From RGIG1995 sp045658315 (GTDB lineage Bacteria > Bacillota > Clostridia > Oscillospirales > CAG-272): DNA of 35,198 nucleotides. Positions 15,456 through 23,506 of this stretch are shown in pieces. The stretch covers positions 1-35,198 of the forward strand of contig JAZOUV010000094.1 of NCBI GenBank assembly GCA_045658315.1, given 5' to 3'. The translations under genes and the position numbers were made by a program. The notes below the pieces were generated by a model. That model made no database searches. It saw nothing but the letters and a program-made list of their open reading frames with translations, and was not told the origin of the DNA. Numbering within the stretch: position 1 is the stretch's first letter; each line of letters opens with the position of its first letter.

Positions 15456-17923
15456 TCTTTGCAATATTCTATCTTTCCGTCAACGGCTTTAACAGTTACG
15501 CTGTCGCTCTGCTTTATCTTTCCTTCAAGCATTTCGGTCGAAAAGCTGTCTTCGATAAGCCTCTGAATAGTACGGCGAAGAGGTCTTGCTCCAAATGACG
15601 GGTCAAAGCCCTCTTTTGAAACAAGCTTGGTTACGCTTTCATCAAAGCTTATCTTTACACCCAAAGCTTCAATTCTTCTGCCGACCTCGTCAAGCATAAT
15701 ATTGGATATTTTTTCAATATCGGGCTGTGTTAGCTTATTGAATATAATAATCTCGTCAATACGGTTAATAAACTCGGGACGGAAGGTCTGCTTAAGATGC
15801 GACATAAGCAATGTCTTTACGTCTTCTTTTTCTTTTTCGGTATTATCGGCAGAAGCAAATCCCATACTTCTCTTGGTTTCAAGTGCAGACGCGCCAACGT
15901 TAGAAGTCATTATTATAACCGTATTTTTAAAATCAACACGTCTTCCCTGTGAGTCGGTCAGAATACCGTCTTCAAGAACCTGCAAAAGCATATTGAATAC
16001 GTCGGGGTGAGCTTTTTCAATTTCATCGAAAAGAACTACCGAATAGGGTTTACGTCTAATTTTTTCGGTAAGCTGGCCGCCTTCGTCATAGCCCACGTAT
16101 CCGGGAGGCGAACCGATAAGCTTGGAAACACTGTGCTTTTCCATATATTCGGACATATCTATTCTTATCATCGCATTAGGATCGCCGAACAATATATCAG
16201 CCAATGCCTTTGTAAGCTCGGTTTTACCGACACCCGTAGGACCGAGGAAAAGAAAACTTCCCATAGGTCTCTTGGGGTCTTTGAGTCCCATTCTTCCCCT
16301 TTTTATCGCTCTTGCAACAGCACATACAGCATCATCCTGACCGATAATTCTGTCTTTAAGGATTTTTTCGAGGTTAAGGAGTTTTTCGCTCTCCTCTTCC
16401 GCAAGCTTTTTAACGGGAATACCTGTCCAAAGCGTTACGATATCGGCAATATCCTCATAGGCGACCGCAAGTTTTTCGCCGCCCGCTTTGTCTTTCCACG
16501 CCTTTTTTTCTTCCTCATATTTTTCTGTAATTGCTTTACGCTTGTCGCGTATAACCGCAGCCTTCTCAAAATCCTGTGCCTTCACCGCTTCTTCAAGCTC
16601 TGAATCGACCCCTTTAAGTTCTTCTTCAATATTCTTAATTCCGTCGGGCTTTGTAAAATTGTTTATTCTGATTTTTGAAGCCGCCTCGTCAATAAGATCT
16701 ATCGCTTTGTCGGGCAGGTATCTGTCGTTGATATATCTTGTGGAAAGATTAACCGCCGCATCAATAGCCTCATCGGTTATTTTTACTTTGTGATGAGATT
16801 CGTATTTATCACGTAAGCCTTTAAGAATAAGGACAGCCTCTTCTTTTGAAGGCTCGCCGACCATGACCGATTGAAAACGTCTTTCAAGAGCCGCGTCTTT
16901 TTCGATGTGCTTTCTGTATTCTTCAATGGTAGTTGCACCGATGACCTGCATTTCCCCTCTTGCAAGGGCAGGTTTTAATATATTTGCGGCATCGACAGCA
17001 CCTTCTGCGGCACCTGCACCTATTATTGTGTGTATTTCGTCGATAAACAATATAATATTAGGATTTTTTGCAACTTCGGACATAACGTTTTTAAGTCTTT
17101 CCTCAAATTCGCCGCGGTATTTTGCACCTGCGATCATACCCGAAATATCAAGTGTAACAAGTATTTTACCTGACAACGTTTCGGGAACGTTGCCCTCAAC
17201 TATTTTTTGAGCAAGCCCCTCGGCAACTGCAGTTTTACCAACTCCGGGTTCACCGATAAGACAGGGATTGTTCTTTGTTCTTCTTGAAAGAATTTGTATT
17301 ACCCTCTGTGTTTCGGTGTCTCTACCAATGATAGGGTCAAGTTTACCCTCTTTTGCCAAAGCAGTAAGGTCTCTGCCGTATTGCTTTAGGGTAGGTGCAT
17401 CCTTAAGCTGAGATTTGCCGTTATTTTTTCTTATGTCTGCCGAATTTTTTACGCCCGAAGTCTGAATATCGTCAAAACTGCCGTCGTCAACCCCCTTGAT
17501 ATAGTTTACAAGATCGGTGGCAAGGTCATTTATATTGACACCTTTGGAAGCAAGTATTCTTACCCCCACGCAGTCGCTTTCGGCAATAAGCCCAAGCAAA
17601 AGATGCTCCGTTCCGATATAGTTTTGACCAAGCCTCATAGCCTGATAGGCGGACGTTTCGATTATCTTCTTTGTACGCGGAGTCATATCCGCCGCACCGA
17701 CGTTAGTTTGTTTGCCCTCGCCCGCTATTTCTTTTACTGTTTCTTTAATGCTTTCAAGCTCTGCTCCCCTTGAAGATAAAAGCTTTGATGCGACACCGTC
17801 AGTTTCAGCCATAAGCCCGAGCAGGATATGCTCACTTCCGATATAGGTGTGACCGAACTCTCTCGCAAATTCAAGTGCCGAGTTTAGTGCATTCTGTGCC
17901 GATTGAGTAAATCTGCTATTCAT
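15446..17923 (-). CDS. clpC: ATP-dependent Clp protease ATP-binding subunit ClpC
   Basis: An 825-aa AAA+ unfoldase. I start at ATG 17923 (MNSRFTQSAQN), with GGGGG ten bases upstream; the longer reading runs into mcsB. There are two Clp-N repeats (about 1-145), a first AAA domain with GEPGVGKT (223-230), a UVR-type coiled middle segment (QDFEKAAVIRDKRK) and a second AAA domain with GPTGVGKTE. It feeds substrates, including arginine-phosphorylated proteins marked by McsB, to ClpP. It is the last gene of the CtsR operon. No terminator is visible between its stop and the restriction genes. Confidence 0.97.
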   Translation of the reverse strand: MNSRFTQSAQNALNSALEFAREFGHTYIGSEHILLGLMAETDGVASKLLSSRGAELESIKETVKEIAGEGKQTNVGAADMTPRTKKIIETSAYQAMRLGQNYIGTEHLLLGLIAESDCVGVRILASKGVNINDLATDLVNYIKGVDDGSFDDIQTSGVKNSADIRKNNGKSQLKDAPTLKQYGRDLTALAKEGKLDPIIGRDTETQRVIQILSRRTKNNPCLIGEPGVGKTAVAEGLAQKIVEGNVPETLSGKILVTLDISGMIAGAKYRGEFEERLKNVMSEVAKNPNIILFIDEIHTIIGAGAAEGAVDAANILKPALARGEMQVIGATTIEEYRKHIEKDAALERRFQSVMVGEPSKEEAVLILKGLRDKYESHHKVKITDEAIDAAVNLSTRYINDRYLPDKAIDLIDEAASKIRINNFTKPDGIKNIEEELKGVDSELEEAVKAQDFEKAAVIRDKRKAITEKYEEEKKAWKDKAGGEKLAVAYEDIADIVTLWTGIPVKKLAEEESEKLLNLEKILKDRIIGQDDAVCAVARAIKRGRMGLKDPKRPMGSFLFLGPTGVGKTELTKALADILFGDPNAMIRIDMSEYMEKHSVSKLIGSPPGYVGYDEGGQLTEKIRRKPYSVVLFDEIEKAHPDVFNMLLQVLEDGILTDSQGRRVDFKNTVIIMTSNVGASALETKRSMGFASADNTEKEKEDVKTLLMSHLKQTFRPEFINRIDEIIIFNKLTQPDIEKISNIMLDEVGRRIEALGVKISFDESVTKLVSKEGFDPSFGARPLRRTIQRLIEDSFSTEMLEGKIKQSDSVTVKAVDGKIEYCKEEM

Positions 17924-17960
17924 AGTATTTGTTCCCCCTTTCACATTTGGAGGCAGACTG

Positions 17961-18965
17961 TCAGCCGATAGTACTTCTGATATAGTCTGCACGCAATACA
18001 TCTCTTTCAAAATCACTTATTACCTTGCCGCCGTTGTGCAGGACAAGATTTGCAGGCAAAACGCCTATCATTATTTCACCCAAGGTCTCATATGTTAAGC
18101 CCTCAATAATACCCAAAGCTATACCCACTCTTACATCGGCAAAAAGCTTCAAGAATTCTTTTGAGCTTATGACCCTTGCATATTTGAGAACGCCGTAGGC
18201 TCTGCATACTTTATCTGCAAGGGCGGAGTAATTGTCGCTTTTAAGCATTTCCCTCGCTTTGCGTTCCTTTTCGCATATCTGCTTGACTATTTCGTTGAGT
18301 CTCTTTATAGTGTCTTCTTCGGTAACGCCCATGGTAATACGGTTGGAAATCTGATAGAGACAGCCCTCGGGCTGAGAGCCTTCACCGTACATACCGCGAA
18401 CGATAAAGCCGAGCTTAGACAGCTGCACCGAAAGATTTTCCATTGACCTTGTTATAGTTAGGGCAGGTAAAAATACCATTACCGATGCACGCATGGCAAG
18501 TCCCAGGTTTGTGGGACAATGGGTAAGATATCCTAATTTTTCACTAAACGCTATATTAAGATTATGGTCTAATATGTCGTCATAGATACAGGCATTTTTA
18601 TATGCCTCATCAAGAGAGAGCCCCGGAAGTATACATTGAAGTCTGATATGATCTTCTTCGCATACCATAACAGAGACGTCAGCTTTATCATTTTTGAGCA
18701 ATGCGTGAGGCATTTTCTTTTTTGCAAAATCAGGACTGATGTAGTGCTTTTCAACAAGTGCTCCGGATTCGACCGAAGAAAGATTTTTGAAATCAATCCT
18801 TTCAAAGTCATTTCCCAATACCGATGAAACCTTTTCGATTATTTCGTTTGCCGAAGTTTCGTCCATTTTTGAATCAAAGGGATAATCGGCAATATTTCTT
18901 GCAAATCTTATTCTCGAGCTGACGACAACGTCGTTTTCTTTACCCGCTTTGTTATACCATGCCAT
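17961..18965 (-). CDS. mcsB: Protein arginine kinase McsB
   Basis: A 334-aa phosphagen-kinase-fold enzyme that phosphorylates arginines on damaged proteins and on CtsR. The N-terminus VVVSSRIRFARNI is the nucleotide-binding signature, LGYLTHCPTNLG carries the conserved cysteine C150, and RDVLRA at 321-326 is the phospho-arginine-sensing pocket. It lies between mcsA and clpC (14 and 37 nt gaps). Phospho-arginine marks send clients to ClpC. Confidence 0.96.
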   Translation of the reverse strand: MAWYNKAGKENDVVVSSRIRFARNIADYPFDSKMDETSANEIIEKVSSVLGNDFERIDFKNLSSVESGALVEKHYISPDFAKKKMPHALLKNDKADVSVMVCEEDHIRLQCILPGLSLDEAYKNACIYDDILDHNLNIAFSEKLGYLTHCPTNLGLAMRASVMVFLPALTITRSMENLSVQLSKLGFIVRGMYGEGSQPEGCLYQISNRITMGVTEEDTIKRLNEIVKQICEKERKAREMLKSDNYSALADKVCRAYGVLKYARVISSKEFLKLFADVRVGIALGIIEGLTYETLGEIMIGVLPANLVLHNGGKVISDFERDVLRADYIRSTIG

Positions 18966-18979
18966 AAATTATTCCCCCT

Positions 18980-19519
18980 TTAATTGTTGTTTTCAAGTTC
19001 GCGTATCTCGTCGCGAAGTACAGCCGCTTTTTCAAATTCCTGTGCTTTGATAGCCGACTTCATTTCTGCTTTTAGAGCTTTTATTTTGTCTTCTTTGGTT
19101 TCTTTAGCTTTATATTTTTGGGGTTTCTTACCCATATATTTTGCTTTGCCGTGTATGCTCTCGACACTCGTGTTAAGCTCGTCGGCAAAGATTTCGTAGC
19201 ATTTTGCACAGCCTATTTTGCCGTTTTTTACAAGATCGTCGAAGGTGGAAGCACAAAGAGTACACTTTTTCTTTTCACTTATTTTCGCTTTTTGATTATC
19301 ATATGGCAGACCGAAAAGATCATTAAGTCCAAAGAATACACCCGAACTAAGCCCCATATCAAATTCATCAAAGAGTGAAGGTATTTTTATATTGAGTTTT
19401 CCCTCTTTTTTTAATTCTTCAGCACACTTTGAACAGAGAGCATATTCCTGCGTTTGTCCGTTTACCGTTTGCTTGTAATAGATTTCTGCATTATATTTTC
19501 CACAGTTTTTACAAATCAT
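18980..19519 (-). CDS. mcsA: McsA, activator of McsB kinase
   Basis: A 179-aa zinc-binding protein. Four CxxC units (C3/C6, C29/C32, C86/C89 and C104/C107) form two zinc sites, and a C-terminal UVR motif (SAIKAQEFEKAAVLRDEIRELE) mirrors the ClpC middle domain. McsA activates McsB and helps sense thiol and heat stress. It is second gene of the CtsR operon, about 100 nt after ctsR. Confidence 0.93.
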   Translation of the reverse strand: MICKNCGKYNAEIYYKQTVNGQTQEYALCSKCAEELKKEGKLNIKIPSLFDEFDMGLSSGVFFGLNDLFGLPYDNQKAKISEKKKCTLCASTFDDLVKNGKIGCAKCYEIFADELNTSVESIHGKAKYMGKKPQKYKAKETKEDKIKALKAEMKSAIKAQEFEKAAVLRDEIRELENNN

Positions 19520-19579
19520 TAAATATCCGTCCTTTCAATTTTAGCTTAAATATAAGCCAAAACACTCAACATGGTTTAA

Positions 19580-19609
19580 ATTGATTACACGATAATTGAT
19601 TACACGATA
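19580..19609. repeat. Perfect 15-bp tandem duplication between ctsR and mcsA
   Basis: ATTGATTACACGATA occurs twice head to tail (19580-19594 and 19595-19609) in the 101-nt gap between ctsR and mcsA. No hairpin or promoter is evident around it; it is likely a slippage product. Confidence 0.8.
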
Positions 19610-19620
19610 TATGATAGATT

Positions 19621-20073
19621 TTACTTCATAAGGCGTAAAATAATGTGTCGCAAGATGTCAGCCCTGACAGAATTTCTTATAGGTGAGGGCAATTTGCCAA
19701 GTGCGGCATTTGATACGGTACTGCCAAGCAATACGTACTCTCTTTCAGTGATAACCTCTTGATCAATAAGATTACCGAGGAAAGCTATTGCCTCTTTTTC
19801 GTCTATTGAATCACCTATAGCGTAGAGAAAATGCATAAGATATTCGTCTTTTCCCATTTGTTTTCGGATTATACGAATATAACCTCCCCCACCGCGCCGG
19901 CTTTCGATTATGTACCCCCTTTCAGGAGTAAACCGCGAGGTAATTACATAATTTATCTGGCTGGGAACACAGCCGAGCTGCCCCGCAAGGTCATTTCTTT
20001 TTATTTCAGCGGCTCCCTCTCCCTCGTTTATCATTTGTTCTATTAATTTAGCAATAGCGTCTGATATAAGCAT
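19621..20073 (-). CDS. ctsR: Transcriptional repressor CtsR
   Basis: A 150-aa repressor of class III heat-shock genes. The winged HTH occupies residues 1-65, with the thermosensing glycine loop in SRRGGGGYIRI, and the C-terminal dimerisation domain ends RADILRHIILRLMK. AAAGGGG lies seven bases before the ATG. It is first of ctsR-mcsA-mcsB-clpC and sits behind two CtsR operators (20091-20157), so it is autoregulated. McsB controls its degradation in the known pathway. Confidence 0.97.
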   Translation of the reverse strand: MLISDAIAKLIEQMINEGEGAAEIKRNDLAGQLGCVPSQINYVITSRFTPERGYIIESRRGGGGYIRIIRKQMGKDEYLMHFLYAIGDSIDEKEAIAFLGNLIDQEVITEREYVLLGSTVSNAALGKLPSPIRNSVRADILRHIILRLMK

Positions 20074-20090
20074 TTAAAAGCCCCTTTCCA

Positions 20091-20157
20091 TTGACTTTGA
20101 CTTTCTTTGACTTTCCTCTCGGTTGCATTATAACACAAAGGTCAAAGAAAGTCAAGG
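20091..20157 (-). promoter_or_regulatory. CtsR-controlled promoter with two operators
   Basis: Minus-strand promoter: TTGACT (20155-20150), 17 nt, TATAAT (20132-20127). One CtsR box (heptads GGTCAAA-GAA-AGTCAAG on the plus strand, 20139-20157) covers the -35. A second block with three GTCAA heptads on the minus strand (20091-20115) lies just after the start point. This matches the known A/GGTCAAA-N3-A/GGTCAAA operator. Confidence 0.93.
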
Positions 20158-20207
20158 TCTATTTTTGATTTTTTTAAAATTAGGATAAACAGATGCGACA
20201 GATTACC

Positions 20208-20236
20208 TTGACATAAGAGAAAAAGTATGATAGAAT
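20208..20236 (+). promoter_or_regulatory. tRNA-Leu promoter
   Basis: Perfect TTGACA (20208-20213), 17-nt spacer, TAGAAT (20231-20236). It lies 66 nt before the tRNA. A short hairpin (about 20252-20275) occupies the leader. Confidence 0.85.
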
Positions 20237-20302
20237 GACAGGGTCAAGATTAGTGAAACTTTTACTTTTTCACTATTCACTATTACATTTAACCTAAAAA
20301 AT

Positions 20303-20386
20303 GCGGGTGTGGCGGAATTGGCAGACGCGCTAGACTTAGGATCTAGTGTCCCCGACGTGCAGGTTCAACTCCTGTCACCCGCACCA
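20303..20386 (+). tRNA. tRNA-Leu (anticodon UAG)
   Basis: An 84-nt class II tRNA with the CCA end encoded (20384-20386). The acceptor stem GCGGGTG pairs with CACCCGC, the anticodon stem CTAGA/TCTAG encloses the loop CTTAGGA with TAG at 20337-20339, the long variable arm (TGTCCCCGACGT) and the T arm with GTTCAACTC are clear. It reads CUN leucine codons. tRNA genes are common integration points; the DNA to its right is accessory in character. Confidence 0.97.
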
Positions 20387-20393
20387 AAGCATT

Positions 20394-20435
20394 CAAACCC
20401 GAACCTTTTACCGATTGGTGAAACATTCGGGTTTG
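20394..20435 (+). terminator. tRNA terminator
   Basis: A 10-bp stem (20394-20403 with 20426-20435) holds an inner TTTACC/GGTGAAA stem and is followed by TTGTTTTCTT. Confidence 0.85.
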
Positions 20436-20470
20436 TTGTTTTCTTAAAAGATGTTAAATAGCCTTTGTTT

Positions 20471-20505
20471 GTGGCAGTACAGAGTTTGTCGCTCTGTCCT
20501 GCCAC
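20471..20505. terminator. Long hairpin before the 52-aa gene
   Basis: GTGGCAG pairs with CTGCCAC, and ACAGAG with CTCTGT, in a two-part stem (20471-20505) followed by TTCTTCGTTT. It could be a terminator or a leader structure of the small gene 43 nt downstream. Confidence 0.55.
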
Positions 20506-20547
20506 TTCTTCGTTTCAATGAATTTCATACATAAAAGGAGAATTGAA

Positions 20548-20706
20548 ATGAAGATTTTTAAAACGATTGTATTAGCATTAATGATAGCAATAAATTTACA
20601 GACTGGATATTACGCTTTATTGTATAAGGTTCAGATAGCTACCGGTGTTTTTCTTATATGTTTAGGATTAACTTTGTTTGTGATTTGTGATGGCAACCTA
20701 AAATAA
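20548..20706 (+). CDS. Small two-helix membrane protein
   Basis: A 52-aa protein from ATG 20548, with AAGGAG eight bases upstream (a longer in-frame ATG at 20518 lacks a site). Two hydrophobic helices (about 4-22 and 28-46) are separated by a short polar turn. No family recognised. It is immediately followed by a 14-bp terminator, so it is a single-gene unit just inside the accessory region after the tRNA. Confidence 0.65.
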   Translation: MKIFKTIVLALMIAINLQTGYYALLYKVQIATGVFLICLGLTLFVICDGNLK

Positions 20707-20749
20707 AATAGAAGCATGCGACAAAATAAATGCCCCATGCTTCTATTTT
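20705..20749. terminator. Bidirectional terminator
   Basis: A 14-bp perfect stem (20705-20718 with 20736-20749) is flanked by A and T runs. It serves the 52-aa gene on the left and the decayed minus-strand frames on the right. Confidence 0.85.
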
Positions 20750-20756
20750 TATAAAT

Positions 20757-20880
20757 CTAAAGTGTATCTCCTACAGAAAAACCTATCGCTTCGACTTTCT
20801 CTATAAATTCTTTTTTGAAGTTAATTTCCCATGTTCTTTTAGACAACCAGCAGATGCAAACTTTGCTGAATCGGAAAAAC
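20757..20880 (-). pseudogene. Coding remnant, C-terminal end of an unknown protein
   Basis: The minus-strand frame ending in TAG at 20757 reads like a real C-terminus: TWEINFKKEFIEKVEAIGF then SVGDTL. It has no start of its own and overlaps, in another frame, the tail of the helicase-nuclease frame. The join near 20835-20845 looks like a deletion junction between two genes. Source protein not recognised. Confidence 0.45.
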
Positions 20881-20956
20881 CTTTTCTTGATATTATAATC
20901 GCAACATTACGCAATGCAGGATTAAATAAATATTTCTCGGTTATATAAATTAAGTT
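20801..20956 (-). pseudogene. In-frame continuation of the helicase-nuclease gene past its stop
   Basis: Directly after the TAA at 20957-20959 the same frame stays open for 51 codons (to TAG 20801-20803) and reads as protein: NLIYITEKYLFNPALRNVAI, then ISRKGFSDSAKFASAG and CLKEHGK. This is the layout expected after the ExK strand of a PD-(D/E)XK restriction-type domain. A CAA-to-TAA change would explain the stop. The last residues are foreign, consistent with a deletion. Confidence 0.65.
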
Positions 20957-22243
20957 TTAATCTATTGTAGTACTGTAATTTTTAAATTCAAACACAACAA
21001 ATCGAGTATTGTAATGTTGAGCCAATAATTGCCAAAAAGCATGGGTTTTCTCATTTATCCCTTTAAATGAACAAATTAAATCCATCCTAAAATGCTTGTC
21101 TTCGGTTCTGTGTTGTGAAGACATATAATGAAATGCATCACTAAACAAATACCGTACAATATCTTCACATATCTCTTCATATTCTCTTGAATTAGCTTGA
21201 CCAGTCTTGCACCCCTTCAGCTTATTAATATGCTCATCTGCAATAATAGATAAATCTTCAACCGTATCAGGACTAGATATGGTTGTGAAATTCCAAGCTT
21301 CTGCTGGTTCTCCGGCAATTTCTTCAATTGGGAAATATGTTAACTGGGATAATTCTCTTGCTAGGGATTCATCATTTTGGGTATAGAAAACCAAATTTGA
21401 AATATCCCATACTATTATTTTGAACTTTTCATATAACACTTTTCTATCTATTCCAAAGGCGTTGCCAAAAAGAATTAATAGTGTAATATCTTCTTGGGGA
21501 ATTTTATGCTGCGACTTATGCCATAGAATGTTTTTTAATACGGTATTAATCTCATTTGGAGAAATATCTTCACTTTTAAAATTTTTGTGTTGAACATAAA
21601 TTGTTTTGCCTTCATTGGAAAAACGAAAATCCCAAAACGCTTCCTTAACACTCGTAATATCATTAATCGTTTTACAATTAAATTTTTCTAATAATCTTTT
21701 GCAAAAACTTTCAGCGGCAATATCATATAATTTTGGATCCATCGCAGGTGAAAATATACCATCTTTAATCGCATCTTGATGGCTATATGTAAAAACAATA
21801 TCATTTGTTGGAAATAGCTTTTTCTTATACTTTTGAAAATTAATGATTGTTTTTTGACTCTTATATAGTATCTCGTAGCACCGATTTGATTGAGGAATGT
21901 CATATGTAATAATAAAATGATATGTGTCATTAATTACGTTTGGATTTTTATAGACATATTGTATGTTCTTAATATCAACCATGTGTTTATCAATATTTAT
22001 TAAGTCTTTATAATGTTCGAAAATCCAACTGTTTAGTTGTTCTTTAATGCTAATAGACCCAGTAATAATTAGAACCTTTTTCTTATCAATTTCTAACAAA
22101 TACTCAAGTACTTTTGCCAAAATCAGGCTTGTTCCTGTTCCGGTCGCCATTTCAATCGTTATCTCGGGTTGCTTATTGTTAACCGCATTTTTTATAGCTT
22201 CTATTGCCGCAACTTGATGCTTTTTTATTTGAATCGCTTTCAT
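20957..22243 (-). CDS. Helicase-nuclease-like defence protein, apparently decayed
   Basis: A 428-aa reading frame. The N-terminus follows superfamily-2 helicases (HQVAAIEAIKNAV; EMATGTGTSLILAKVLEYLL; VLIITGSISIKEQL), but the Walker A lysine is replaced by threonine (ATGTGTS, residue 38), which one base change would explain. The final 50 residues look like a PD-(D/E)XK core: MDLICSF, then FVVFEFKNY with E419-x-K421. The frame continues beyond its stop into 20801-20956, so the protein is truncated inside the nuclease domain. It begins 11 nt after the Fic gene ends, on the same strand, so both form one unit. Probably non-functional; alternatively a catalytically silent sensor. Confidence 0.75.
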   Translation of the reverse strand: MKAIQIKKHQVAAIEAIKNAVNNKQPEITIEMATGTGTSLILAKVLEYLLEIDKKKVLIITGSISIKEQLNSWIFEHYKDLINIDKHMVDIKNIQYVYKNPNVINDTYHFIITYDIPQSNRCYEILYKSQKTIINFQKYKKKLFPTNDIVFTYSHQDAIKDGIFSPAMDPKLYDIAAESFCKRLLEKFNCKTINDITSVKEAFWDFRFSNEGKTIYVQHKNFKSEDISPNEINTVLKNILWHKSQHKIPQEDITLLILFGNAFGIDRKVLYEKFKIIVWDISNLVFYTQNDESLARELSQLTYFPIEEIAGEPAEAWNFTTISSPDTVEDLSIIADEHINKLKGCKTGQANSREYEEICEDIVRYLFSDAFHYMSSQHRTEDKHFRMDLICSFKGINEKTHAFWQLLAQHYNTRFVVFEFKNYSTTID

Positions 22244-22254
22244 TATGATTCCCC

Positions 22255-23301
22255 TTAAGCCTTAATATATCGTGTCATTCTTGCTTGTCCTATCTTTTTA
22301 ACCTGACCGTTCTTTACCATAACACTTAGTACAGCCTCAACGGTAGTGGGACTTACATCAGGCAAGATATCACAGATTTCAGATTTAGAAATAGGAACTA
22401 AACTATTGAGCACAGTTGCCTCAATTCGAGCCTTTTTAGTAATCTTTCTTCCATTTACAACTGCAAAGCGTTTGTCAAGCTCTTTATAGCACATATATAA
22501 TGTGGACAAGAAGTTTTCTATAAAAGGAATATAGGTATTCTCATTTTCATGCCAACCTATAGAAGATTCGCGAAGTGCTTCATAATAAAATGCCTTATAG
22601 TTATTAATCTGTTCTTCGAAAGATACATATTTGCCAGCATCATAGCCATTTTTATAGAGCAAAAGTAAAGATATAAGTCTAGACATTCTACCATTGCCAT
22701 CTCTAAAAGGGTGAATACACAAGAAATCAAGAACAACGCAAGGAATCAACAGAAGCTGATTAATATTAGCATCGTTACGTGCTTCCATATAGGCAAGTTC
22801 TAATTGCTCCATTGCTTCTTTTACCTCGGAAGCAGGCGTAGGCCTAAACCTTACTTTTCTATTACCGTTCTTATCTTCTTCTATAATATAGTTATCGCCA
22901 GTTTTATATTGACCACCATATTCATAACCTGCGATCTGCATCATTGTTTCGTGCAGTCTTAAAATATCAGACTCTCTTAAATCAAGATTGTCATGATTCA
23001 GATGAATAGCGTTAAGGGCGTCACGATAACCGGCAATTTCACCTTCGGTATGATTTAAAGGTGCACTATCCTGATTTACAATTGCGGCAATACGTTCATC
23101 GCTTGTTACAATGCCCTCAATGGCGTTAGAACTCTTAACCGACTGCACCTTCGCTACCGCCTCAAGTTCCGTAAAAACCTTTGCATATTCTTCTTTACGT
23201 ACTCCTGCCATAGTTTTCAAAGATGCAATGCTTGAAGTTAAATTAATAAGATTGGCGGGTAGTAAACCATTATTTAAAAACGAATAATCAAATTTTCTCA
23301 T
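22255..23301 (-). CDS. Fic family AMP-transferase-type protein
   Basis: A 348-aa protein. I start at ATG 23301 because AAGGAG is eight bases upstream (ATG 23310 would be too close). The full Fic motif HPFRDGNGR is at 197-205. The inhibitory helix motif S58-x3-E62-G63 marks a class II Fic, auto-inhibited by its own N-terminal helix. The flap region and a C-terminal winged-helix-like part (about 285-348, ISKSEICDILPDVSPTTVEAVL) suggest DNA binding or autoregulation. Fic proteins usually attach AMP to target hydroxyls; the target here is unknown. It is co-directional with the decayed helicase-nuclease gene. Confidence 0.93.
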   Translation of the reverse strand: MRKFDYSFLNNGLLPANLINLTSSIASLKTMAGVRKEEYAKVFTELEAVAKVQSVKSSNAIEGIVTSDERIAAIVNQDSAPLNHTEGEIAGYRDALNAIHLNHDNLDLRESDILRLHETMMQIAGYEYGGQYKTGDNYIIEEDKNGNRKVRFRPTPASEVKEAMEQLELAYMEARNDANINQLLLIPCVVLDFLCIHPFRDGNGRMSRLISLLLLYKNGYDAGKYVSFEEQINNYKAFYYEALRESSIGWHENENTYIPFIENFLSTLYMCYKELDKRFAVVNGRKITKKARIEATVLNSLVPISKSEICDILPDVSPTTVEAVLSVMVKNGQVKKIGQARMTRYIKA

Positions 23302-23326
23302 ATCATACACTCCTTTACTGCATATA

Positions 23327-23394
23327 ATTATATCTTATTATGTGCAGTTAGTCAATATATTATCTGCATATTAAACTTCGGTTTATGTGCAGTT
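23327..23394 (-). promoter_or_regulatory. Fic promoter with repeated operator-like half-sites
   Basis: Minus strand: TTGACT (23355-23350), 17 nt, TATAAT (23332-23327). A perfect 12-bp direct repeat (TTATGTGCAGTT on plus, 23338-23349 and 23383-23394) places one copy in the spacer and one upstream. Related TGCATAT units occur at 23319-23325 and 23364-23370. These are good candidate binding sites for the Fic protein's own C-terminal winged helix. Confidence 0.75.
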
Positions 23395-23403
23395 TTTTAT
23401 TAT

Positions 23404-23428
23404 ATTAATGTTTTCTTGAAAGTCGTAT
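23404..23428. repeat. 25-bp direct repeat, left copy
   Basis: This 25-bp stretch (ATTAATGTTTTCTTGAAAGT then CGTAT) recurs without mismatch at 27726-27750. The two copies bracket a 4.3-kb block holding the serine recombinase and three other genes, so they may be ends of a mobile unit. The TTGAAA inside could also serve as a -35 element. Confidence 0.85.
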
Positions 23429-23506
23429 TTCAATGTTCCCTATATTATCTAAAAACAAAATTAGTCCGAACATTGTAAAATAATGTTGGGCACAGGAGGT
23501 AATATT

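Noticed and set aside
20730..20948. 72-codon plus-strand frame
   Set aside because: It begins inside a terminator, and the opposite strand carries better protein-like remnants over the same bases.
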